A stretch of 64,000 nt of DNA from Nemertoderma westbladi (lineage: Eukaryota; Xenacoelomorpha; Nemertodermatida; Nemertodermatidae), in the NCBI GenBank assembly GCA_032718475.1, contig JAUCBJ010001654.1:1-64000 (forward strand), in the 5' to 3' direction. The notes under the pieces are model-generated. The model had not been told where the DNA came from. It worked only from the letters and a program-made list of their open reading frames with translations, and did not search any database. Numbering within the stretch: the stretch's first letter is position 1; the number at the start of each line of letters is the position of its first letter. This document shows positions 42,740 to 54,505 of this stretch, piece by piece. Position numbers and translations under genes: made by a program.

Positions 42740-45720
42740 TTGAACCCAACGTTGTTTTTCTCAAGAACATTGAACCCAACTTTGTTTTCCAGTTGTTTTT
42801 CTCGAACATTGAACCCAACGCTGTTTTCCTGTTGTAATTACTCAAGAACATTGAACCCAACGCTGTTTTCCTGTTGTAATTACTCAAGAACATTGAACCC
42901 AACGTTGTTTTTCTCAAGAACATTGAACCCAACACTGTTTTTTTGTTGTTTATTACATGAGAACATTGAACCCAAAGATGTTTTTCTTGAGAACATTGAA
43001 CCCAACTTTGTTTTCCAGTTGTTTTTCTCGAACATTGAACCCAACGCTGTTTTCCTGTTGTAATTACTCAAGAACATTGAACCCAACGCTGTTTTCCTGT
43101 TGTAATTACTCAAGAAAATTGAACCCAACACTGTTTTTATGTTGTTTATTACTTGAGAACATTGAATCCAACGTTGTTTTTCTCAAGAACATTGAACCCA
43201 ACGCTGTTTTCCTGTTGTAATTACTCAAGAACATTGAACCCAACGTTGTTTTTCTCAAGAACATTGAACCCAACACTGTTTTTTTGTTGTTTATTACATG
43301 AGAACATTGAACCCAAAGATGTTTTTCTTGAGAACATTGAACCCAACTTTGTTTTCCAGTTGTTTTTCTCGAACATTGAACCCATCGCTGTTTTCCTGTT
43401 GTAATTACTCAAGAAAATTGAACCCAACACTGTTTTTTTGTTGTTTATTACATGAGAACATTGAACCCAACGTTGTTTTTCATGAGAACATTGAACCCGA
43501 AGTTGTTTTCCGGTTGTTTTTCTCGAGAACATTGAACCCAACGTTGTTTTTCTCAAGAACATTGAACCCAACACTGTTTTTTTGTTGTTTATTACATGAG
43601 AACATTGAACCCAAAGATGTTTTTCTTGAGAACATTGAACCCGAAGTTGTTTTCCGGTTGTTTTTCTCGAGAACATTGAACCCAACGTTGTTTTTCTCAA
43701 GAACATTGAACCCAACACTGTTTTTTTGTTGTTTATTACATGAGAACATTGAACCCAAAGATGTTTTTCTTGAGAACATTGAACCCGAAGTTGTTTTCCG
43801 GTTGTTTTTCTCGAGAACATTGAACCCAACGTTGTTTTTCTCGAACACTGAACCCAACATTGTTTTCCTGTTGTTTTTCTCGAGAACATTGAACCCAACT
43901 TTGTTTTTCTCGAGAACATTGAACCCGAAGTTGTTTTCCGGTTGTTTTTCTCGAGAACATTGAACCCAACGTTGTTTTTCTCAAGAACATTGAACCCGAC
44001 ACTGTTTTTTTGTTGTTTATTACATGAGAACATTGAACCCAAAGATGTTTTTCTTGAGAACATTGAACCCGAAGTTGTTTTCCGGTTGTTTTTCTCTAGA
44101 ACATTGAACCCAACTTTGTTTTCCAGTTGTTTTTCTCGAACATTGAACCCAACGCTGTTTTCCTGTTGTAATTACTCAAGAAAATTGAACCCAACACTGT
44201 TTTTTTGTTGTTTATTACATGAGAACATTGAACCCAAAGATGTTTTTCTTGAGAACATTGAACCCAACTTTGTTTTCCGGTTGTTTTTCTCGAGAACATT
44301 GAACCCAACTTTGTTTTCCGGTTGTTTTTCTCGAACACTGAACCCAACGCTGTTTTCCTGTTGTAATTACTCAAGAACATTGAACCCAACGTTGTTTTTC
44401 TCAAGAACATTGAACCCAACTTTGTTTTCCAGTTGTTTTTCTCGAACATTGAACCCAACGCTGTTTTCCTGTTGTAATTACTCAAGAACATTGAACCCAA
44501 CGCTGTTTTCCTGTTGTAATTACTCAAGAACATTGAACCCAACGTTGTTTTTCTCAAGAACATTGAACCCAACACTGTTTTTTTGTTGTTTATTACATGA
44601 GAACATTGAACCCAAAGATGTTTTTCTTGAGAACATTGAACCCAACTTTGTTTTCCAGTTGTTTTTCTCGAACATTGAACCCAACGCTGTTTTCCTGTTG
44701 TAATTACTCAAGAACATTGAACCCAACGCTGTTTTCCTGTTGTAATTACTCAAGAAAATTGAACCCAACACTGTTTTTATGTTGTTTATTACTTGAGAAC
44801 ATTGAATCCAACGTTGTTTTTCTCAAGAACATTGAACCCAACGCTGTTTTCCTGTTGTAATTACTCAAGAACATTGAACCCAACGTTGTTTTTCTCAAGA
44901 ACATTGAACCCAACACTGTTTTTTTGTTGTTTATTACATGAGAACATTGAACCCAAAGATGTTTTTCTTGAGAACATTGAACCCAACTTTGTTTTCCAGT
45001 TGTTTTTCTCGAACATTGAACCCAACGCTGTTTTCCTGTTGTAATTACTCAAGAAAATTGAACCCAACACTGTTTTTTTGTTGTTTATTACATGAGAACA
45101 TTGAACCCAACGTTGTTTTTCATGAGAACATTGAACCCGAAGTTGTTTTCCGGTTGTTTTTCTCGAGAACATTGAACCCAACGTTGTTTTTCTCAAGAAC
45201 ATTGAACCCAACACTGTTTTTTTGTTGTTTATTACATGAGAACATTGAACCCAAAGATGTTTTTCTTGAGAACATTGAACCCGAAGTTGTTTTCCGGTTG
45301 TTTTTCTCGAGAACATTGAACCCAACGTTGTTTTTCTCAAGAACATTGAACCCAACACTGTTTTTTTGTTGTTTATTACATGAGAACATTGAACCCAAAG
45401 ATGTTTTTCTTGAGAACATTGAACCCGAAGTTGTTTTCCGGTTGTTTTTCTCGAGAACATTGAACCCAACGTTGTTTTTCTCGAACACTGAACCCAACAT
45501 TGTTTTCCTGTTGTTTTTCTCGAGAACATTGAACCCAACTTTGTTTTTCTCGAGAACATTGAACCCGAAGTTGTTTTCCGGTTGTTTTTCTCGAGAACAT
45601 TGAACCCAACGTTGTTTTTCTCAAGAACATTGAACCCGACACTGTTTTTTTGTTGTTTATTACATGAGAACATTGAACCCAAATATGTTTTTCTTGAGAA
45701 CATTGAACCCGAAGTTGTTT
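42740..45720. repeat. 1640-bp higher-order repeat, two copies
   Basis: Blocks at 42957, 43153, 43298 and 43942 recur at 44597, 44793, 44938 and 45582, each exactly 1640 bp later, with only a few substitutions. It is the largest unit I could find in the array. Confidence 0.88.
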
Positions 45721-47973
45721 TCCGGTTGTTTTTCTCGAGAACATTGAACCCAACTTTGTTTTCCAGTTGTTTTTCTCGAACATTGAACCCAACCTTGTTT
45801 TCCTGTTGTAATTACTCAAGAACATTGAACCCAACACTGTTTTCCTGTTGTTTTTCTCGAGAACATTGAACCCGAAGTTGTTTTCCGGTTGTTTTTCTCG
45901 AACACTGAACCCAACACTGTTTTTTTGTTGTTTATTGCATGAGAACATTGAACCCAAAGATGTTTTTCTTGAGAACATTGAACCCGAAGTTGTTTTCCGG
46001 TTGTTTTTCTCGAGAACATTGAACCCAACTTTGTTTTCCAGTTGTTTTTCTCGAACATTGAACCTAACGCTGTTTCCTGTTGTAATTACTCAAGAACATT
46101 GAACCCAACACTTTTTCTCGAGAACATTGAACCCAACTTTGTTTTCCAGTTGTTTTTCTCGAACATTGAACCTAACGCTGTTTTCCTGTTGTAATTACTC
46201 AAGAACATTGAACCCAACGCTGTTTTCCTGTTGTAATTACTCGAGAACAACCCAAAGTTGTTTTTCTCGAACACTTATCCCAAAGTTGTTATCCTTCTGT
46301 TTTTCTCGAACACTTAACCTAACGTTGTTATCCTTTTGTTTTTCTCGAGAATATTGAACCCAAAGTTGTTTTCCGGTTGTTTTCTCGAGAACATTGAACC
46401 CAACTTTGTTTTCCAGTTATTTTTCTCGAACACTGAACCCAACGCTGTTTTCCTGTTGTAATTACTCGAGAACATTGAACCCAACGTTGTTTTCCTGTTG
46501 TTTTTCTTGAGAACATTGAACCCAAAGTTGTTTTCCTGTTGTTTTTCTCAAGAACATTGAACCTAACTTTGTTTTCCAGTTATTTTTCTCGAACACTGAA
46601 CCCAACGCTGTTTTCCTGTTGTAATTACTCGAGAACATTGAACCCAACGTTGTTTTCCTGTTGTTTTTCTCGAGAACATTGAACCCAGCGTTGTTTTCCG
46701 GTTGTTTTTCTCGAGAACATTGAACCCAACGTTGTTTTCCGGTTGTTTTTCTCGAGAACATTGAACCCAACTTTGTTTCCCAGTTATTGTTTCTCGAACA
46801 CTGAACCCAACGCTGTTTTCCTGTTGTAATTACTCGAGAACATTGAACCCAACGTTGTTTTCCTGTTGTTTTTCTCGAGAACATTGAACCCAAAGTTGTT
46901 TTCCTGTTGTTTTTCTCGAGAACATTGAACCCAACGTTGTTTTCCTGTTATTTTTCTCGAGAACACTGAACCCAAAGTTGTTTTCCTGTTGTTTTTCTCG
47001 AGAACATTGAACCCAAAGTTGTTTTCCTGTTGTTTTTCTCGAGAACATTGAACCCAAAGTTGTTTTCCTGTTGTTTTTCTCGAGAACATTGAACCCAAAG
47101 TTGTTTTCCGGTTGTTTTTCTCGAGAACATTGAACCCAACTTTGTTTTTCGCGAACACTTAACCCAACGTTGTTATCCTTTTGTTTTTCACGAGAACATT
47201 GAACCCAACTTTGTTTTTCTCGAGAACATTGAACCCAAAGTTGTTTTCCTGTTGTTTTTCTCGAGAACACTGAACCCAACATTGTTTTCCTGTTGTTTTT
47301 CTCAAGAACATTGAACCCAAAGTTGTTTTCCGGTTGTTTTTCTCGAGAACATTGAACCCAACGTTGTTTTTCTCGAACACTGAACCCAACATTGTTTTCC
47401 TGTTGTTTTTCACGAGAACACTGAACCCAACATTGTTTTCCTGTTGTTTTTCTCAAGAACATTGAACCCAACATTGTTTTTCTCGAGAACATTCAACCCA
47501 ACGTTGTTTTTCTCGAACACTGAACCCAAAGTTGTTTTCCTGTTGTTTTTCTCAAGAACATTGAACCCAACATTGTTTTTCTCGAGAACATTCAACCCAA
47601 CGTTGTTTTTCTCGAACATTGAACCCAAAGTTGTTTTCCTGTTGTTTTTCTCGAGAACATTGAACCCAACTTTGTTTTTCTCGAGAACATTCAACCCAAC
47701 GTTGTTTTTCTCGAACACTGAACCCAAAGTTGTTTTCCTGTTGTTTTTCTCGAGAACATTGAACCCAACTTTGTTTTTCTCGAGAACATTCAACCCAACG
47801 TTGTTTTTCTCGAACACTGAACCCAACATTGTTTTCCTGTTGTTTTTCTCGAGAACATTGAAACCAAAGTTGTTTTCCGGTTGTTTTTCTCGACAACATT
47901 GAACCCAACGCTGTTTTTCTCAAGAACATTTCCACTTTTCCATTTTCCCAACGTTGTTTTCATGTTGTTGTTG

Positions 47974-49940
47974 CCGTCTAATATTTTGCCATAATTTTAA
48001 GTGCTTTATATTTTCTAGTTTTCCTTACTCAGGGGAATTTCCTATTTAATTAGAAAAATAACTAATTTAATTCTTAAGTTGTTACATTTTTGTCCGAATA
48101 TACCAAAACAGGAGAAATATGAGTTTGTAGGAGCTTTTCTTCCACATGGACAGCAAGGACATGATACAATACGAAATCGGATTTTCGTATTTCGTATTGC
48201 ATTTTTTTTTCATTTATGGAGGCATTTTCTTACACTCGAGGCCTTTACTACAATTACTACAACAATCTAGAACAGTTTGGTTTTATGTGTAACTACGCTT
48301 GACTATTATTGCATGAGATTATAACATAACGTGTACCAAAAGTTTTTTTTGGCAAAAATTAATTTTAACACATTTATTTCATTTTGTAAAATTGTTATTA
48401 ATTATTATTACCAATAATATCCACCGCGGCTGGATATTTATTTATTGCCATATTGTTTCGTCAGTAGTTTCGTTTGATATTTTCTGAATATATTTGTTTG
48501 ATATTTTTTTTATGTAGCTTAACTTTAGCTATAATGTTATGTTATTGTATAGCGTTAAGGTTGTTATACTACATTATTAGTCCATGAATTAGTACAGTAT
48601 ATATGGATATTTGATATGGTGCCGTTTACATTTGTACTGTTTATTGTTTTCATTATACGTACTGTAATAGAGGTAGGCTACTCCTACTGTAGACTGTAGA
48701 GGGTGTCGTATAGTCAATTGGGGTGAGGGTGGAGTTACAAATACCTTTATTCTACAAAGTTGCCTTTTTTACCAACGCATTCATCACTGACGTTTGGGGA
48801 ATAAAGATTGGATTTTATTTCCACAAATTCAAAGTGGCAAAGGGGATCGATGCAAATAACAGCTGATTAAACTCAAAAATGAAACTGTATATAACTGTTC
48901 CATTGATAATTTAACATCGAGGCGAGATATAAATGTGATTTGCGCCAAGTCCATGACTGCAATAAATTATTGAATGCGTGATGTCGACGCTGTGATACTA
49001 TCGGTGTAATAATGGTTTATTGCGAGCAACAGGGGGTGAAAAAAGAAATATGGCCAAGGTGAAAAAGTAATAATGGGAAGGTTTAAGGTAATAAAGAGAA
49101 ATTAATAAAAGGCAATTTTATGGAATATAATTATGCACTTCAAGAAAAAAAACATCTCGGGGTCATAGGGAAAAAATATTACTTGTTTACTTCGAAATAT
49201 ATATAATATTTCTCGAACATTATAAAGATATCTGACTTGTTTTATACGATACGAAATTGCTTTTGTATAAATTTTTAGTAAATTTAAAACTGTCAAATAT
49301 TGTATGAAGGCCCACATAACTTCTAACCAATGCTCGCGTAAAAATTAAAGAAATTATGCAGCACCTATTCTAAATCTTTGAGGAAAAATATTTTTTGTAT
49401 ATTTATGGTAAAAAATAATGTAGGCCTATTATTTTATAAACGACTGTACTGATGAGTTTACGGAAGAATCAAACACCATAAACTAATATAAAAACCCGTG
49501 AAAGTCACAATAACCTAATGGTTTACATAAATTTACCACACAAGAAAACGGTGTTTTTTCTTATTTTCACCCTAAATGTTAAATTCAGAGAATTCGTCAA
49601 TAATTTGTCTAATTTCACTGCTGTGCATTATAGCATTGCCTTAATAATATTACTATGTATAATTATTATCTAGTATAGGCCTACTGTTGCATCAATTATT
49701 TTATGTAACTTCAATTTTGTGCTTGTAATGGTAGCAAGTTATATTGTTTATATTTGGAAATATAACATAATGAATAGACAGTCTATAATGTATTTATTTA
49801 TTTATTATAAAACTGTATTACGTTTGATTTTTTAGAATTTTATCAGGTCACGAAATGAAAAATAGTCTTACAGATCTCAGCCCCATCAGGATTCTCAGAG
49901 TAGTGGTCGTGACCCATTATCATTATCCTGTACAATACAT
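47974..49940. other. no gene seen
   Basis: AT-rich sequence. The only repeat noticed is a decayed MITE copy at 48838-48955. Short open frames here lack recognisable motifs. Confidence 0.55.
48838..48955 (-). repeat. decayed G-TIR MITE copy
   Basis: GGGGATCGATGCAAATAACA, GCTGATTAAACTCAAAAATG, AATTTAACATCGAGGCGAGA, TGATTTGCGCCAAG: both flanks of the family with the GAGCAGGTTA core deleted. Confidence 0.6.
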
Positions 49941-49951
49941 CTAGGATCCAT

Positions 49952-49976
49952 CCCCCCCCCCCCCCCCCCCCCCCCC
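49952..49976. repeat. C25 homopolymer tract
   Basis: Twenty-five consecutive C on the plus strand, flanked by CTAGGATCCAT and AAACCCGCATTTC. Confidence 0.9.
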
Positions 49977-50165
49977 AAACCCGCATTTCTACGCTCGGCA
50001 TACTCAAGCGCTTTTATTATTATTACCCCAGCAAAGCGCCTGGTTCCCATTATACCACTGGGTTGGCGTCTGAAGGCCTAATGTCTAAAGTGTCTTGCAC
50101 AACAGTGCAAAATTTATACAGCCTTTAGTCGGATTCGTTGTTTCTGACATTGAACCTTAACCTTG

Positions 50166-50795
50166 TTAGATAGATATAGATAGATTTATTTATACATTAT
50201 GTAAAAACAATAACAAATACACCAAACAATGTACCGGTATAAAGGTATTGTCCAACATAACATATAGGATTACCCCTAAAGCTTTGCAGCTTATTTCCAA
50301 GGGGGTCCTTTATGTTACTTGGTTACAAATACAATATTACACTACGCTAACCTAAAACCAATATAAAACGTAATTACACTATGTACATGTACAACTTTAC
50401 CGAGAGCGTGACAATGCCCGACTCAACGATAAAGATGTAATGTACAGAACAATTTATTATAAAACGTAATTACACTACGTACATGTACAACTTTACCGAG
50501 AGCGTGACAATGCCCGACTCAACGATAAAGATGTAATGTACAGAACAATTTATTATAAAACGTAATTACAGTATAAATAGTAAATAATTAATAAACTAAT
50601 AACTTACTGTAGGACTATTGTACCTATTTTTACATTGCACACGGAGGTGAGATTTAACTGCAGATTTAAAAGAATATTGATTATTTAGGTTTTTAATTTC
50701 ATTAGGCAGAGCGTTCCAATTTTTTATGCCGTTAAAAAAGAAAGTATCGGTTGGTTGTTTGGATTTTCCTCCCATGTGGGCTGATTGCCCGGTGC
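50166..50795 (-). pseudogene. LINE 3' end with C-terminal RT fragment (CR1/L2-like)
   Basis: On the minus strand 50770-50595 reads in one frame as FFFNGIKNWNALPNEIKNLN followed by YSFKSAVKSHLRVQCKN. This is the WNxLP...SFK...L pattern at the end of many non-LTR reverse transcriptases. A 3' untranslated part follows and ends in an ATCTATCT-type tail near 50166-50190. A 96-bp tandem duplication (50363-50554) lies inside it. Only the last ~60 codons remain. Confidence 0.75.
50363..50554. repeat. 96-bp tandem duplication
   Basis: ATAAAACGTAATTACACTAY through ATGTAATGTACAGAACAATT occurs twice at an exact 96-bp offset (50363 and 50459), with one difference noticed. Confidence 0.92.
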
Positions 50796-50986
50796 CATTG
50801 GCGGCATTGTTGGCGTCAACCTGCTGATTGATATGTATTGGAATCAGAGCAGTAGGCCTTCTGCCTCAAGAGGGTCCGAATTGTAGCCTTATCAGCTACA
50901 CATTCGGCCGCCTTACCGTTGTGTTTTAGAGTAGGAACTCAGTCTGTGCCTCAATGAGGGCACCTCGGTATAAAGGTAGGCCTACT

Positions 50987-51122
50987 GTTATGGCATACAT
51001 ATGGTATTTTTATTAATAACTAATAAGTAAGTTAGGGACATAAATAAGTTCAAGAGCGATGTAAATAAATTCAAGACCGACATAATTAATCAAGAATAAA
51101 AATACCATATGTATGCCATAAC
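50987..51122. mobile_element. 136-bp inverted-repeat element with perfect 28-bp arms
   Basis: The arms at 50987-51014 (starting GTTATGGCATACATATGG) and 51095-51122 (ending CCATATGTATGCCATAAC) are exact reverse complements and surround 80 bp of AT-rich DNA. No flanking duplication was recognised. A small MITE or foldback is likely. Confidence 0.75.
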
Positions 51123-52130
51123 CAGCAGCTTGTGTTTCTATCGTTGAGTTGATGGCAATTATCATGTTTTCATTTTCGCTCACTCATGGTACTGGTTTGA
51201 GGGGCAGGTACGTTTAAAGCCAGCTTGCTGGCTTTCTAGTACTGTAGTATTAATTAATACAGTCAGACAGTAATACCTGTTTCTACAGCAAAATCGTCTG
51301 CTATGCTGTCTGCGTCTGGCAGTTCACAGTTCAGCAGTTAGACAGGTCAGCAGGTTGATCTACCGTACTGCTGTGCTGTCATGTCATCTGCCTGTCTGTA
51401 CTGTACCGGTACCGTGGAGAGTACCGTTTACTGGTTTACATCCCAGCATCCTGATAGTCGACCGTGTATCACTTTACTGCAGTATCGTACTTTAGGCTGT
51501 TAGGCAGTTAGGTGTTACGTTAGCGAGCCCCTTTAGACATTAGCTGATTACGGATTAGTGTTAGTCTGTTAGTGCTACACCAACCTGCCAACCCAGCCTG
51601 CCAGCGGTATAATGGCTGGGAACCTGGCCTTGCCAGTGCCAGTGCGGCTTGCGGGGCAAGAAAATAATGCAGGTCTGATCCTGATCTGCTCTGCTGATAA
51701 GAAAGACGGAATGATTTACCGGTATAGCATATAGGCAGGTACTTTATAATCTGATAATCTGAATACTGCCAGACAGCTGTCAGGCTGTAGCCTACTGCTA
51801 CTGCCAGACTGCAGTTACTGTAATACAGCTGTGCAGTACCGGTACTGCAGTACAGCATGCAGCAATTAGGCCTAATAAAACAGTACCGGTGCCTATTGCA
51901 GTATTGCCTAGCGGTATTATCTGATTATACTGTTATATGGGTCCTACGAATTACCGGTACCAAAAAAACACAATATTACCCAAAAAAACACAAAAAATTA
52001 CACAAAAAAACACAATATTACCCAAAAAAAAGTTATAGTTCATATCCGTACCGATGGTATTTTCGTATTGCAAAAATAAGACTATAAGTACTGAAGTATG
52101 AAATACCCTAGGCCTATGTTATTCAGTTAT
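51123..52130. other. cryptically simple, palindrome-rich sequence; no gene
   Basis: Built largely from CAGT, ACTG, GCCTG and CTGTA words with many ACCGGT and AGGCCT palindromes. The same style returns at 55150-55580 and 55915-55970. Short open frames (for example 51858-51520 on minus) reflect this composition. Confidence 0.5.
51938..52030. repeat. dispersed CCAAAAAAACACAATATTAC repeat
   Basis: GTCCTACGAATTACC followed by tandem CAAAAAAACACAATATTACC units. The inverted counterpart is at 60541-60655. Confidence 0.7.
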
Positions 52131-52135
52131 TGAGA

Positions 52136-52250
52136 TAATGTTTATTGTTTTGGTTAGAAAAGCCCACCACTGTAACCTGCTCCTTTCCGTTAATTAAGTA
52201 ATGGAGATTAGTTTATTGTTTTGGTTAGAAAACACCACCACTGTAACACC
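52136..52250 (-). repeat. two G-TIR MITE core fragments
   Basis: TTTATTGTTTTGGTTAGAAA with CACCACTGTAACCTGCTCCT, then a second TTTATTGTTTTGGTTAGAAA with CACCACTGTAACACC, about 68 bp apart. Confidence 0.75.
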
Positions 52251-52540
52251 ATCGGCAGATCGGTACGCACGCATATGAACGATAACCCAAAAAACTACCT
52301 ACCCCAAAAAGACAAAAAAAAATGTTTTTCATAAACAATGTACCGGTACCTACAATAAGATTTAGGTTAGGCCTAATTGTAAGAAGAGTTTCACTTTTCA
52401 GTTTTCAATTTTCACTTTTTTCAAAATATTACATTTTGTTCATTTGAAGATTCCTTTAATGACCTACTGCCACCGGTTTACCGGTAAGCCTACCCACCCA
52501 GACTGCCAGACAGCATACAAAATCAGATTTCTTAATTAAT

Positions 52541-52637
52541 GGAAAGGAGCAGGTTACAGTAGCAGGCTTTTCTAACCAAAACAATAAACGATAACCAAAG
52601 ACAGAAAGAACACAGGTTCCAGTCTTATTTTTGAGGT
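52541..52637 (+). repeat. G-TIR MITE core fragment
   Basis: GGAAAGGAGCAGGTTACAGT, TAACCAAAACAATAAACGAT, then CAGTCTTATTTTTGAGGTAG. Confidence 0.75.
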
Positions 52638-53180
52638 AGAATAAAACGTCTGTCCTTATCTGATCTGATCTGATCTGATCTGACAGCATCTGATTCTATA
52701 ACCAATCAGGAGAAAGAGATATAATATTTACCTAACTGTCTGTTAGGTAAATAGCCAATAGCTGAATAGGGGATCACGTTTCAGGTTGGCTGTTACGTAT
52801 CAGTATCATGAAGTAGCAGTACAGGCATATCGGTATGCATCTAAATGCACAAAGGCATGTTATTATATATTAATAATGCGATATACAGTACAGTAGGATG
52901 AAGGATAGTGGGTATGAAAGTTGTGTGATTGTCCCAGCAAGATGGATAGTTTCACATGTAAACAACTTTCGTAGATTTAGTCTGTTAGTTGGTGTTGAAA
53001 CATTAAACTTTTATTAAAAACAATACAGCATTTGCTGCAATATTTTTTTCGTAAATCTTTCTTGTTAATAGTTAACATTATTAATAGTTAAAGTTAATTA
53101 TATTAATTATAATTAATATTATTAATTAAGTACGGTAATGATTCTTATTAATATATTACATTTAAAATATGTATGAAATT
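52620..53180. repeat. ~530-bp direct duplication, left copy (empty site)
   Basis: From TTATTTTTGAGGTAGAATAA through ATATTACATTTAAAATATG this matches 54450-54973 plus 55868-55885, diverged but collinear (ACCAATCAGGAGAAA, GCGATATACAGTAC, GGTGTTGAAACATTAA, TCTTTCTTGTTAATAG). The left copy lacks the hAT-like insertion found in the right copy. Confidence 0.8.
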
Positions 53181-53216
53181 TAAGAATTTTATTAATTTTA
53201 CTATTTATTAAAGAAT

Positions 53217-53440
53217 ATGGGAAGGTGGATGGGAATGTGGGAATTTATAAACACTTATTACCTTCCAATTGAAGGAAAAGAGCAGGTTATAGCGGCTGTA
53301 ATTTCTAACCAAAACAATAAACGACGTTGTTACCTACAAATTGAGGGAAAGGAGCAGGTTACCGAGACAGGGTTTTCTAACCAAAACAATAAACGATTTT
53401 GTTACCTACCAATTGAGGGAAAGGAGAATATGTTACCGCG
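53217..53440 (+). repeat. trimer of the GAGCAGGTTA core, with a minisatellite seed
   Basis: Three tandem ~70-bp units (CCAATTGAAGGAAAAGAGCA and variants, each with AACCAAAACAATAAACGA) follow GGGAAGGTGGATGGGAATGT. That last word is the reverse complement of the unit amplified at 14245-15960. Confidence 0.8.
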
Positions 53441-53675
53441 GCGGCTTGTTTACACAGTTATACCCGTCACCTTCTTACTAACCGTCCTACTGACTGATCA
53501 ATAGATCATCCCCCTCAAAAAATAAAGGACATCGCGCACGCGCATAAAACAATTAAAGATAATAAAGATTAATAAGATAGATAATATAGATTAATAATAA
53601 TATAGATTAATAAAGATAAATTTAATAAAAAATATCGACCAATAAAAAATCGACCGAAAAATGAAATCCTGGCAG

Positions 53676-53762
53676 CCTGGTATTCTTCACATGGGCGAAG
53701 AATACCAGACTTTCTGCCGTTCTATTTCACTTTGCAGTTACCCCCATGTGAAGAATACCAGG
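53676..53762. repeat. 20-bp perfect inverted repeat, 47-nt loop
   Basis: CCTGGTATTCTTCACATGGG at 53676-53695 and its exact reverse complement at 53743-53762. Further single copies of the word occur near 53945 and 53965. AAACTTCACATGGGCGAC at about 16181 is related. Confidence 0.85.
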
Positions 53763-53992
53763 TTTTCATCAAAAACACAGGTTACAGAAGGGCTGAATAT
53801 AACCAAAACCGATAAACGAATTAGTATATGTGCAGGTTATAAGACATAAATAAGCTCTATAATACACTCAATAAAGATAAATTAAAAAAGAATTAAAATC
53901 TTCAAATATAAAATTCCAATAAAAGTCGACCGAAAAGTGAAATCCTGGTATTCTTCACATGGGCGGTATTCTTCACATGGACCGACTGACCG

Positions 53993-54480
53993 ACACCAAA
54001 ATTTGGCACCAGCCGCTAAAAACAAATTTAAAATTTTTAGCTTATTTTATTTGAATTCCTTTTAGTTCGTTTCAGTTAGTCTTTTAGTTAGTATCGTTAG
54101 TTTCAGAGCGGGAAGTATTATATTGACACCCCCCCCCCCCCCCGGGTTTAAGGGGAATACCGGGGAAACTTCACATGCTGACATAGGCAGAAAGTCCAGT
54201 ACTCATTTAGCTACCATTTAAGGATGCAAGGCAGAGATGCCTCGCAAAACCCTTCAAAACATTCGTGCCGAAACGAAAACTACCTTGGCCCCATGCCGGG
54301 GTTGAACCCACAACCTCTGACCTCCGAGAGATGTGAATTCAATATAACCACTACACCAAGGTGCGCTCTGAACCAAGGTGGAACAAGTGTCAGATACCGT
54401 CAGATCAGATCAGATCAGATAAGGACAGACGTTTTAGCCATCCTACTTATTTTTGAGGTAGAATAAAACGTCTGTCCTTA
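53993..54480. repeat. dispersed repeat shared with 60066-60480
   Basis: CACCAAAATTTGGCACC, TTCAGTTAGTCTTTTAGTTA, GGCAGAAAGTCCAGTACTCA, the SINE at 54222 and the CAGAT palindrome arm follow in the same order at both places. The left copy has an additional C15 tract (54129-54143) and about 30 bp after it. Confidence 0.8.
54222..54385 (-). mobile_element. tRNA-derived SINE, family 2, copy a
   Basis: In reverse: A box TTGGTGTAGTGGTTATATTG (plus 54340-54359) and B box GGGTTCAACCC (plus 54298-54308), followed by GGCATGGGGCCAAGGTAG and a conserved tail. The D arm resembles tRNA-Val. Confidence 0.75.
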
Positions 54481-54505
54481 TCTGATCTGATCTGACGGCA
54501 TCTGA
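54390..54505. mobile_element. palindromic element with (CAGAT)n arms
   Basis: The left arm (54390-54436: TCAGATACCGTCAGATCAGA ... AAGGACAGACGTTTTA) and right arm (54464-54505: TAAAACGTCTGTCCTTATCT ... GACGGCATCTGA) are reverse complements around a 27-nt loop. Single arms stand alone at 52636-52690 (right type) and 60420-60462 (left type). Confidence 0.8.

Larger units (their letters stand above)
33301..47930. repeat. 14.6-kb minisatellite with nested higher-order repeats
   Basis: Several hundred units share the box GAACATTGAACCCAA, joined by a few linker types. The short linker GTTTTTCTCGA gives a 30-bp unit. GTTTTCCGGTTGTTTTTCTC gives 41 bp, and GTTTTCCAGTTGTTTTTCTC (with CGAACA) 39 bp. GTTTTCCTGTTGTAATTACT gives 42 bp and GTTTTTTTGTTGTTTATTAC 43 bp. 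These are combined in exact higher-order repeats of 144, 253, 556, ~1480 and 1640 bp. Units near the right end (46250-47930) are more uniform 41-mers, with some decayed copies (AACACTTAACCTAACGTTG). Both strands are open for long stretches (FSRTLNPTLF on plus, EKNNRKTKLGSM on minus), an effect of the repeat; no gene is implied. Confidence 0.97.

Noticed and set aside
33193-47902. Dozens of overlapping open frames of 60-346 codons on both strands (SRTLNPTLF and KTKLGSMFSRK repeats)
   Set aside because: All are readings of one minisatellite; stop-free frames result from unit composition and unit lengths that sum to multiples of three.
33301-47930. Possible CRISPR array, because a 15-bp box alternates with variable linkers
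   Set aside because: Linkers are a few recurrent types, not unique spacers, there are no cas genes, and the context is animal DNA.
33301-47930. Heat-shock elements, since some units contain TTCTCGAA
   Set aside because: Most units have TTCTCGAGAA, which has the wrong spacing; the matching form is explained by loss of two bases in one linker type.
51520-51858. A 112-codon minus-strand frame with a hydrophobic start
   Set aside because: It lies in low-complexity CAGT/CTGTA-rich DNA, matches no domain and has no conserved flank.
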